Part shown: in pieces, positions 1 to 4,798 of the stretch
Layout of the letters: each line of letters starts with the position of its first letter
Position numbering within the stretch: the stretch's first letter is position 1
DNA from: JAGNRR01 sp964612525
GTDB lineage: Bacteria > Bacteroidota > Bacteroidia > Chitinophagales > Chitinophagaceae
Reading direction: 5' to 3'
DNA length: 5,430 nucleotides
NCBI GenBank assembly: GCA_964612525.1
Contig: CAZTCQ010000123.1
Location: 1-5,430, forward strand
The notes under the pieces: model-generated
What the model was told of the DNA's origin: nothing
The model's input: only the letters and a program-made list of their open reading frames with translations
The model's database searches: none
Made by a program: the position numbers and the translations under genes

Positions 1-62
1 ATTTTTCTACGGAGGATTATGACAAGCTGGAGAACCGAAGTATGATTTCTATTGGGGGGTAA
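1..62 (+). CDS. C-terminal tail of an unidentified protein (5' end outside window)
   Basis: The reading frame beginning at base 3 reads FSTEDYDKLENRSMISIGG and stops with TAA at 60-62. The other two forward frames are closed within this stretch. The frame is believed to be coding because a second copy at 2051-2112 keeps 17 of these 19 residues although 9 of 64 bases differ, and six of the eight changed codons are synonymous. That is the pattern of protein-level selection. A strong hairpin terminator starts immediately after the stop, as expected for a genuine gene end. I do not recognise the family from this short tail. The rest of the gene lies upstream of the window. Confidence 0.6.
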   Translation, partial: FSTEDYDKLENRSMISIGG

Positions 63-94
63 AAAAATCCCTCACGATTGGGTGAGGGATTTTT
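63..94 (+). terminator. Strong intrinsic terminator, probably bidirectional
   Basis: A perfect 13-bp stem pairs AAAAATCCCTCAC (63-75) with GTGAGGGATTTTT (82-94) around a six-base loop. The A-run on the left arm and the T-run on the right arm give a U-tract in either direction. It starts directly after the TAA at 60-62 and so ends the upstream gene. It could also stop any minus-strand transcript coming through the remnant at 128-241. Confidence 0.82.
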
Positions 95-127
95 GGCCAT
101 CCATTGGACTGATTGTGATAAAAAAAA

Positions 128-241
128 TTATTCGGGGTTCATGAGGGCGTTTACGATTATGGTTTCGTCGGCGGTGGCGGCGCTGTTTTGGTTTTTTTGA
201 CTAATTTTTAGTTGATGTGTGATGATTTTTTTAGGTTGAGC
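128..241 (-). pseudogene. Start-less C-terminal gene remnant, unusually GC-rich
   Basis: On the minus strand, an open frame follows an in-frame stop (242-244) and ends with TAA at 128-130. Its last part reads QNSAATADETIIVNALMNPE. The codons are GCC, ACC, GAC, CTC and CCC rich, so bases 140-200 stand out as a GC-rich island in a strongly AT-rich window. No start codon lies in the open part except an internal ATG five codons before the stop, so this cannot be an intact gene. The composition and the plausible protein-like tail suggest the 3' remnant of a lost minus-strand gene, convergent on the terminator at 63-94. The family is not recognised, and a chance open frame remains possible. Confidence 0.33.
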
Positions 242-305
242 TTAATAAAGTTGAAAAAATAATGGTATTTCAAACTTGAAAACGGCTCTAATAAACAATA
301 CGTTA

Positions 306-425
306 ATGTATCTGAGTAATTTGTCCGTTAAATATTTGGAATATGTAAAAAAGGGGGGGGGTAAATTTAAATTTGAAATGATTCGTAAGTTTGAAGTAAT
401 CGCAATAAACACAAGTTTCAAGTGA
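306..425 (+). CDS. Possible small ORF (39 aa) containing the poly-G tract
   Basis: ATG at 306-308 opens a 39-codon frame that ends with TGA at 423-425. The frame is open further upstream to base 255, but without an earlier ATG. It starts MYLSNLSVKYLEYVKK, passes through three Gly codons made by the G9 tract, and ends EVIAINTSFK. There is no signal peptide, recognisable motif or clear ribosome site. It could be a small protein whose frame changes with slippage in the G-tract, a degraded coding fragment, or chance. Confidence is low because random frames of this length are common in such DNA. Confidence 0.17.
   Translation: MYLSNLSVKYLEYVKKGGGKFKFEMIRKFEVIAINTSFK
347..361 (+). repeat. A6-G9 homopolymer tract
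   Basis: Six A residues (347-352) are followed by nine consecutive G residues (353-361). Such a G-run is very unlikely by chance in a region this AT-rich. It ends 152 bases before the ATG of the lipoprotein gene at 514. G-runs of this length are prone to slipped-strand length change in many bacteria. Whether this one varies is unknown. Confidence 0.85.
386..393 (+). promoter_or_regulatory. Possible -7 element (TAnnTTTG) for the lipoprotein gene
   Basis: TAAGTTTG matches the Bacteroidota housekeeping -7 consensus TAnnTTTG. However, no TTG or TTTG lies at the expected distance (about 19-20 bases) upstream; that interval holds AT-rich sequence right after the G9 tract. If used, the transcript leader would be roughly 110-115 bases. 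This is only half of a promoter, so it is a weak call. Confidence 0.22.
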
Positions 426-513
426 TTTATTGGAAAGAAAAACAAAATAATTATTTCAGGTGAATATGCCGAAACTGCCTCAATGGAGTAGGTCAAATAA
501 AAAATAACTAACA

Positions 514-1116
514 ATGAAAAATTTAAAAATAAAATTATCATCACTTTCTGTTTTAGTCATTGTGGCTATTGTTTTGTCCCTTACGAGTTGCCAGAAAGAG
601 ACATTGATTCAAGATAAACCCACTTTAAAAAATGAACGAGATGTTGAAGCAATGCAATACACAAATACCACGTATAATTTTACAGTATTCGAAACAACAG
701 AAGAATTAGATAGTTACGACGAAACAACGTATCAAAACGCATTAAACGATGACAATGTTATGCAGTTTGAAGACATAGTTTGCAAGTATGACGATGTAGA
801 AGGGTTTGTCTACATTATGAAAGCAAATGATTTAAATAGCACTAGATACACTGCGCTTGTTAACGGCAACTTTGATGATACCTATATGTCAAAATTGAAA
901 CAGGGACATGATTATGACGGAATAGAAAATTATCTTGATGGTAACATTGGATATGATGGAACAGGCGACATTAATAGTGATCCAATACCAAAATTTTGGG
1001 GTTGGGGGCCGTGGAAAAGAAATGGTCCAGGCAGTGTTGTTTATGTTAGATACTATTATGTTTTTGGATTTAAGTTCCTTACACAAACTGATGTCAAAAT
1101 GAATGGTCCTGATTAG
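514..1116 (+). CDS. Acidic surface-type lipoprotein, function unknown
   Basis: The product has 200 aa. Residues 1-25 form a lipoprotein signal peptide: a Lys-containing start, a hydrophobic stretch at 11-23, and the lipobox LTSC with the lipidated Cys at 26. The residues after it, CQKE, resemble the Bacteroidota lipoprotein export signal that sends lipoproteins to the outside of the outer membrane; surface location is inferred. The mature part is rich in Asp, Glu and Asn. Residues 119-156 are dense in Asp and Gly, and an aromatic block around 161-167 (FWGWGPW) precedes a Tyr/Phe/Val-rich, strand-like end (175-190). No catalytic motif is seen and the family is not recognised. The start is supported by the signal peptide and an A-rich leader typical of the phylum. 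A hairpin follows the stop, then the basic secreted protein gene at 1189, which may be a partner. The lipidation site resembles that of the protein at 3801-4361, but the rest shows no obvious similarity. Confidence 0.88.
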   Translation: MKNLKIKLSSLSVLVIVAIVLSLTSCQKETLIQDKPTLKNERDVEAMQYTNTTYNFTVFETTEELDSYDETTYQNALNDDNVMQFEDIVCKYDDVEGFVYIMKANDLNSTRYTALVNGNFDDTYMSKLKQGHDYDGIENYLDGNIGYDGTGDINSDPIPKFWGWGPWKRNGPGSVVYVRYYYVFGFKFLTQTDVKMNGPD

Positions 1117-1133
1117 ACCAATCATAAGTCCAG

Positions 1134-1171
1134 TCCAAAAAGGGGAGAAACTCTCTCTTTTTTGGATTTTT
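1134..1171 (+). terminator. Terminator-like hairpin between the two module genes
   Basis: A 15-bp stem pairs 1134-1148 (TCCAAAAAGGGGAGA) with 1152-1166 (TCTCTCTTTTTTGGA) around a three-base loop. It includes two G-T wobbles and is followed by T5 (1167-1171). It sits 17 bases after the stop of the lipoprotein gene and only 17 bases before the ATG of the next gene. It can therefore end the first transcript or act as a partial terminator that lowers expression of the second gene. No separate promoter fits between the T-run and the next ATG. Confidence 0.72.
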
Positions 1172-1188
1172 AAAATTATATTTTAGTA

Positions 1189-1851
1189 ATGAAGAAAAAA
1201 ATCATAATACTGTTTCTTTTAGTTGTTCATATTAATTCTGACGCTCAACCTGTTACCAACGCTTTAATTGATTCACCTAAGGTATTAAAGCCAGTTTATG
1301 TAAAGAGAAAACGAAAAAAAATAAAATACCCAAAATTCAATTTACTTAACCGGTATAGAGGCTACCGTCACTTTTTAAAACGAAATGTTGCTTTTTATAT
1401 TAACAAAGAGAAACTAACCAAAGACATTTACGGTTTTCGTGTAAAATATCCTTACAACATCAACTTTACAGACACAGACGTCCCAATAAAAATGTCAATA
1501 TTTTTATTACGGAAGGATTCTAGCGTTCAAAAAATTATTTCAAAATTTGATACACTTAAGGTGAGCGATAAAATTTATGAAGGGGATATAATCACTTATA
1601 TATCTTCACAAGACGCTAAGAAGGCATTGGGCGTCCTAATAGTTGCGGAGAACATTCTATCGAACAAGGAAGGCACTATTTCCATGCACTATACAGCTGG
1701 TTACAGAAAAAATTATACTTACGAGATATTGACTAATCATAGAGGCATTGTTCCCAAGAATATTTGGAATAAGTTTGCGCTAGAACTTAAATTAGATAAA
1801 ATTAAACTCCTGAATTGGAGTATAAAAGTAGAAGTAATCCATTTAGGATAA
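1189..1851 (+). CDS. Basic secreted protein, function unknown
   Basis: The product has 220 aa. Residues 1-19 are a Sec signal peptide (MKKK, then a hydrophobic core at 5-13) with a probable signal peptidase I cut after SDA and before Gln20, a common site in Bacteroidota; there is no lipobox. The mature protein is strongly basic, with a Lys/Arg cluster at 38-47 (YVKRKRKKIK) and further basic residues to about 65. The middle and C-terminal parts alternate hydrophobic and charged residues in a beta-rich way, including VLIVAENIL at 149-157 and a HYTAGYRKNYTYEI stretch at 167-180. No transmembrane segment follows the signal peptide, so a periplasmic or outer-membrane-associated product is likely. 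The family is not recognised. It follows the acidic lipoprotein gene after 72 bases with a hairpin between them, and the opposite charges make an interaction thinkable but unproven. Confidence 0.84.
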   Translation: MKKKIIILFLLVVHINSDAQPVTNALIDSPKVLKPVYVKRKRKKIKYPKFNLLNRYRGYRHFLKRNVAFYINKEKLTKDIYGFRVKYPYNINFTDTDVPIKMSIFLLRKDSSVQKIISKFDTLKVSDKIYEGDIITYISSQDAKKALGVLIVAENILSNKEGTISMHYTAGYRKNYTYEILTNHRGIVPKNIWNKFALELKLDKIKLLNWSIKVEVIHLG

Positions 1852-2050
1852 TAAGTTGCCACTCAATCACTCCAATACTTTAACTTATAATATTTTTTCT
1901 GGCAGCGGCTCTTCCTACTATTCTTTTGTATTCATTTTCACATCCTAAGAGCTACGACAAGTCTATCTCCAGAGAATCTTCGAATTAGAAAACGTAATAT
2001 CAACTATGACAGAAAAATTAGCAAAAAACTGGGCGGTCAGCTTTTTGATA
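1852..2050 (+). other. Degenerate stretch leading into a duplicated gene tail
   Basis: After the stop of the 1189 gene, the frame that ends at 2112 is open only from base 1891 (TAA at 1888-1890) and has no usable start codon. From about 1960 its translation is hydrophilic and protein-like (SLSPENLRIRKRNIN, then YDRKISKKLGGQLFDN). Before that it is unconvincing (Phe/Leu/Trp-rich). The junction between unrelated DNA and the remnant probably lies somewhere in 1890-1960. Confidence 0.4.
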
Positions 2051-2112
2051 ATTTTTCTACGGAAGATTATAAGAATCTTGAGAATCGGAGTATGATTTCG
2101 ATTGGTGGGTAA
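1960..2112 (+). pseudogene. 5'-truncated copy of the C-terminal part of the gene at position 1
   Basis: This frame ends FSTEDYKNLENRSMISIGG and TAA at 2110-2112. It matches the tail at 3-62 in 17 of 19 residues and about 86% of bases. About 30 further plausible residues lie upstream (…NYDRKISKKLGGQLFDN), showing more of the family than the left copy does. No start codon is present in frame, and the frame closes at 1890, so this is a gene fragment rather than a whole gene. It is most simply a displaced or orphaned 3' end left by recombination with, or insertion beside, a paralogue. It ends three bases before the convergent barrel gene, with no terminator between. The left boundary is approximate. 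Confidence 0.58.
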
Positions 2113-2114
2113 AA
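2051..2114 (+). repeat. Diverged direct repeat of bases 1-64
   Basis: Aligned without gaps, 55 of 64 bases agree with 1-64, including ATTTTTCTAC at the left and TAAAA at the right. Six of eight changed codons are synonymous. Divergence at this level argues for two paralogous coding tails rather than freshly made attachment-site or transposition repeats. The left limit of the repeat is unknown because the first copy is cut by the window edge. Confidence 0.85.
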
Positions 2115-2115
2115 T

Positions 2116-2889
2116 TTAAAATCGATACAAAATACTTAGGCTAACAGACCGTTGGAAATCATATTGCTTATTGACAAACGTTCTATCTTGGCTATCCGTG
2201 TAAGTAACGTCCATGACGCTTTTTCGAAATCGACCGATTAGCTTATTCGTATAACCAAGTTCCAAACCTAAATGGTTGAATAAATTGTGTTTGGAATTTT
2301 GAAACAAAAAACGTGCAAAACAGTTTTGATAAATATGAGAAGTTTGAAATTGATAAAGTTCAGCAAAAGCAACTAATTTCAATTGGTTAGTTGGTTTTAT
2401 AGAAACCCCAGTGGTAGCTAAACCTCCACTTTCTAATGCGGGTTGCCAAACTAAGCCCCCACCGAGATCTAGGATAAATTTATCTAGCTTAAAAGAATAA
2501 CCTGAATTTAATTTAAACCAAATAGCCGGATTAGATTGTATATTCATCAAACCCAAGGGCAAACCATTATAAATCCCTCCGAACCCAAGAGTAGATAAAT
2601 CAAGTCCGAAAAGATATTTATAACTGTCGCTTCCAAATGAGGCTCTTCCTTCAATAAAGTAGTTTTGTTTTGGTCTATAAACCAATCCCAATTCAACAAT
2701 GGCATCCAAAATATTATATGGAGTTAGTTCTTTCGAGTAATTAAGTACATCATTATTGGTAAGGCTTACTTCTTTTTGATTATGAAAGTTGTATTTGGCT
2801 TTACCACCAATTAGAAACTCCCAATGACTTTGAGCCCTAGTCTGAAAAGCGACAAAGATTATAACAACAACTAAGAATACACTTTTCAT
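2116..2889 (-). CDS. Outer-membrane beta-barrel protein, function unknown
   Basis: The product has 257 aa. Residues 1-19 form a signal peptide (MKSVF, then the hydrophobic stretch LVVVIIFVAF) cut after TRA before Gln20. The mature part shows amphipathic strands with alternating aromatic and polar residues, Gly-rich turns (for example FGFGG- and LGGGL-like stretches), and ends SVSLSILYRF with a terminal Phe, the usual insertion signal for outer-membrane barrels. The length suits a small barrel of about 8-12 strands. It starts 14 bases after the stop of the PKD gene and is the last of three minus-strand genes, all encoding exported proteins, so it could be their membrane anchor or channel. No SusC, TonB-plug or OmpA-like domain is visible. 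Its stop nearly abuts the opposing fragment ending at 2112. Confidence 0.83.
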   Translation of the reverse strand: MKSVFLVVVIIFVAFQTRAQSHWEFLIGGKAKYNFHNQKEVSLTNNDVLNYSKELTPYNILDAIVELGLVYRPKQNYFIEGRASFGSDSYKYLFGLDLSTLGFGGIYNGLPLGLMNIQSNPAIWFKLNSGYSFKLDKFILDLGGGLVWQPALESGGLATTGVSIKPTNQLKLVAFAELYQFQTSHIYQNCFARFLFQNSKHNLFNHLGLELGYTNKLIGRFRKSVMDVTYTDSQDRTFVNKQYDFQRSVSLSILYRF

Positions 2890-2903
2890 ACAATCTATCT
2901 GAT

Positions 2904-3773
2904 CTAATAATTACAGGCTCTCAAAGTTAATGTGAGTTTGGCCGACTTGGCTGAAGAGCCTCCATCAACCTCATGTACAGAAATAATTTCTTCAAAGCCA
3001 AGATCGCCATATGATAATGAACTTGGAAGACCTCCCAAACTAAAAACTTTACTAGTACTTCCTACACTTCTGTTGTTCTTAGCCCAAAAACCAGGAAGGT
3101 GATAAAGATAACTGCAATCACTAGAAAATAAAACGTCTACATCGAACTTTGCCTTTATGTAATTGGTTCTTCTATTTCTCCATTTGTTATTTAGCTTCCT
3201 GTATGCCCAAGTTTTTGCTTGAGCTTTGTAACTATTTGCTAGAAGTTGTTTGAAAATTTTAATCTGTCCTTTAACCCGATATCTACTATCTGGTGCAGGC
3301 AATGATTGCACCTTACATTTATTTTGTGAATTGTAAGGATTTGCGCAAGAATTAGGAGGTACTGTTAGAGTAAATTGTCGGTCTATTGGATAATAGCTGT
3401 AACCTTTAGGCTTAAATTTAATATTGATGGAATATTGACCAGAACTAGTATAAATATGATAGGCCCAAGGAACGTCGCTTTGACTCGTATTTCCAGTTCC
3501 AAAAACAGTTGTACTCCCTGTAGATATAGTACCATCACCCCAATCTACAAGATAATCTATTCCGTTAAATTTGTCAGCCCAAAATCTAGTTAACCCACCA
3601 GTAGAAAAAGTAATTGATCCATAATCAATTTTGTATGCGTAATTTGGAGCAGCACAGTTTGTAGAATTGGAAGCATTGGCATCCTTAACAACTTCAACTG
3701 ATCCATTATCCCAAGTTGTATCGCCTAAGGTTTTATAAGAACTATTGTTGCTTGAAATAGTACAACCTAACAA
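2904..3773 (-). CDS. PKD-domain exported protein, probable lipoprotein with broken signal peptide
   Basis: The frame gives 289 aa from a TTG at 3771-3773. A PKD-like Ig fold spans about residues 48-122, with the signature VDWGDGT at 76-82 and the paired AYHIYTSSGQYSINIKF at 104-120. Such domains usually mediate surface adhesion or protein and glycan contacts. After it come a Cys pair (143, 153), a basic Lys/Arg-rich stretch (168-209) and a beta-rich C-terminus ending LTLTLRACNY. The TTG start gives MLGC, which is not a signal peptide. The natural start is probably ATG at 3797-3799, one base after the upstream stop, but that frame meets TAG after five codons. Shifting frame by one base in the AAAA run would give MKNCIIVQSLLGC, a short lipoprotein signal with lipobox LLGC. 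The gene is therefore either frameshifted or miscalled by one base. It lies between the CQKE lipoprotein and barrel genes in one apparent operon. Confidence 0.78.
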   Translation of the reverse strand: MLGCTISSNNSSYKTLGDTTWDNGSVEVVKDANASNSTNCAAPNYAYKIDYGSITFSTGGLTRFWADKFNGIDYLVDWGDGTISTGSTTVFGTGNTSQSDVPWAYHIYTSSGQYSINIKFKPKGYSYYPIDRQFTLTVPPNSCANPYNSQNKCKVQSLPAPDSRYRVKGQIKIFKQLLANSYKAQAKTWAYRKLNNKWRNRRTNYIKAKFDVDVLFSSDCSYLYHLPGFWAKNNRSVGSTSKVFSLGGLPSSLSYGDLGFEEIISVHEVDGGSSAKSAKLTLTLRACNY

Positions 3774-3800
3774 AGACTGGACTATAATACAATTTTCATA

Positions 3801-4361
3801 TTATTCTAGATTAGGCAACTGACCATTTGCATCTCTAATGACGTCAATATTAGTTGTCGTGGCGTCATACACTTTGAGCAGGGTCGAATCATTGAAGTAA
3901 TTAAATAATGTATCTCCTACTATAATGTTCATATCCTCATTTAATAGTGAGAGTGTAATATCGTCCAGGGGAATATCAAGACTTGGAATCTGATCAAAGC
4001 TAGCCCAGCCTATTTCGTTTTGAGCTTCGTAGTCCAAATAAAATTGTTTTCTAACAGAAACAAAACCTATATGCGTCTCGATTGCGTTCAGCTTTTCTTC
4101 AAACGAAACTGTATCAGTAGACCCGGGCACATCGCAATTGGTTTCAATTTCTTCCAACTCTTCCACAAAATTAAAATAATGCTCATGGTCGCGGAATTTC
4201 AAAATATTATTTTGTAAGACAGGATAGTCAAGATAATCCAAATTTGCAGATATTAATAGTCTATAGTCAAACTCTTCTTGTTCGGTCTGAACCGTTGCCT
4301 CCTTTTGGCATGAAACAAAACAGGTTGCGATTAGTAGGATTAGTAGAGATATTTTTTTCAT
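3801..4361 (-). CDS. CQKE surface-type lipoprotein, first gene of a three-gene set
   Basis: The product has 186 aa. The signal peptide (MKKIS, hydrophobic LLILLIATCF) ends in lipobox FVSC with Cys18. The next residues, QKEATVQTEQEE, give an acidic CQKE export signal of the surface-lipoprotein type. The mature protein is acidic. It has an ILKFRDHEHYFNFVEELEE segment at 53-71, then SFEEKLNAIETHIGFVS at 86-102, and a later LLNEDMNIIVGDTLFNYF segment at 139-156. I recall similar orders of motifs (a 'FkdeeeF' segment, a 'gF.S' segment, a 'LLNedg…vGdt' segment) in uncharacterised Bacteroidota lipoproteins, but I cannot name a family. Its stop (TAA at 3801-3803) is one base before the next ATG, suggesting translational coupling with the PKD gene. 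A perfect inverted repeat lies five bases upstream of its ATG. A broken repressor gene is divergent from it. Confidence 0.88.
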   Translation of the reverse strand: MKKISLLILLIATCFVSCQKEATVQTEQEEFDYRLLISANLDYLDYPVLQNNILKFRDHEHYFNFVEELEEIETNCDVPGSTDTVSFEEKLNAIETHIGFVSVRKQFYLDYEAQNEIGWASFDQIPSLDIPLDDITLSLLNEDMNIIVGDTLFNYFNDSTLLKVYDATTTNIDVIRDANGQLPNLE

Positions 4362-4366
4362 TGCGC

Positions 4367-4384
4367 AAAGGTTACAATACCTTT
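4367..4384. promoter_or_regulatory. 18-bp inverted repeat, possible operator
   Basis: AAAGGT (4367-4372) and ACCTTT (4379-4384) are perfect inverted arms around the six-base spacer TACAAT. The element lies five bases upstream of the lipoprotein ATG at 4361, inside the 82-bp gap to the divergent XRE-type gene. Size and place suit the binding site of a dimeric helix-turn-helix repressor controlling the three-gene set. That role is inferred from position only, and with arms of six bases a chance match is possible. Confidence 0.35.
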
Positions 4385-4410
4385 ATAACAAGAATGTTTA
4401 CTTCGGTGAT

Positions 4411-4439
4411 TTGACATTAAGTGAAACTGATAATATATT
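4411..4439 (+). promoter_or_regulatory. Sigma70-like promoter in front of the broken regulator
   Basis: TTGACA (4411-4416), a 17-base spacer, and TATATT (4434-4439) form a near-consensus classical bacterial promoter. The ATG of the XRE pseudogene follows four bases later, so a transcript would be almost leaderless. Bacteroidota normally use TTTG and TAnnTTTG elements instead. The match may therefore be chance, or may reflect DNA from a different host background. Confidence 0.22.
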
Positions 4440-4443
4440 AGGT

Positions 4444-4780
4444 ATGAATATTGGATAAAAAATTAAAACGATAAGAGAACTAAAGAATTTAAAGCAAGAA
4501 TTTATTGCCAAAGAAATAGGACTAAGTACAACTGCTTATGGCAACATTCAAAAGAGGCGTTACAGATATTACATTCGGCCGTCTTGAAGAAATAGCCAAA
4601 AGTTTAAATGTTCAAACGACTGATATAATCAATCTTCCAGAATCGTTCCATATTGGCAGCATAACCAACTCCCAAGCTCAAGTCGGTTGAGGAAATTATA
4701 ATGATAATAGATCCAGCATAGATGAGCAGTTAATGCTAAAAATGATAACAACTCTTGATAAACTAATTGAGAAAATCTAG
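4444..4780 (+). pseudogene. XRE/Cro-cI family transcriptional regulator, disrupted
   Basis: Read through its lesions, the product has about 110 residues: an N-terminal helix-turn-helix of the XRE family followed by a C-terminal helical tail. The ATG at 4444 gives MNIG, then TAA (4456-4458) where Lys is usual, then KIKTIRELKNLKQEFIAKEI and GLSTTAYGNIQK, a typical helix-turn-helix. At about 4551-4556 one extra base shifts the frame, after which GVTDITFGRLEEIAKSLNVQ continues the family pattern (usual form: I-E-x-G-x-x-x-I-x-x-x-x-L-x-x-I-A). A TGA at 4688-4690 interrupts the tail, which resumes to SIDEQLMLKMITTLDKLIEK and TAG at 4778-4780. Three independent lesions make this a genuine pseudogene rather than a single base error. 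It is divergent from the lipoprotein gene and so may once have repressed that operon. Confidence 0.85.
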
Positions 4781-4798
4781 ACAAACGTCTGAATCTCC

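Larger units (their letters stand above)
245..513. other. AT-rich leader region upstream of the lipoprotein gene
   Basis: This is 269 bases without a confident gene. It contains a G9 homopolymer, a possible 39-codon ORF on the plus strand, a weak promoter-like motif, and a small inverted repeat (TTTCAA-AC-TTGAAA at about 269-282). A 100-codon minus-strand frame also crosses it, but that frame runs into the start of the lipoprotein gene and has the Phe/Ile/Leu-rich composition expected from antisense of AT-rich DNA, so it is not called. Confidence 0.5.

Noticed and set aside
269..282. Inverted repeat TTTCAA-AC-TTGAAA in the leader
   Set aside because: The arms are six bases of AT-rich sequence and no regulator gene is near. 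Such palindromes are expected by chance here.
242..544. 100-codon minus-strand open frame in the leader
   Set aside because: It overlaps the start of the well-supported lipoprotein gene, has no signal or domain, and its Phe/Ile/Leu-rich composition is what antisense AT-rich DNA gives.
889..1125. 78-codon minus-strand open frame
   Set aside because: It lies almost entirely inside the lipoprotein gene on the opposite strand and shows no recognisable protein feature.
1..2114. Attachment-site repeats of an integrative element
   Set aside because: The two copies differ at 9 of 64 bases, mostly at synonymous sites, and no integrase or transposase is present between them. Recombination sites are normally identical.
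3375..3593. 72-codon plus-strand open frame
   Set aside because: It is antisense to the PKD-domain coding region, where the minus-strand frame carries the diagnostic WGDGT motif.
4020..4217. 65-codon plus-strand open frame
   Set aside because: It is antisense to the CQKE lipoprotein gene and has no support of its own.
4779..4790. Hairpin AGAC-AAAC-GTCT between the convergent XRE pseudogene and TPR gene
   Set aside because: The stem is only four base pairs and has no T-run on either strand, so it is not a credible terminator.
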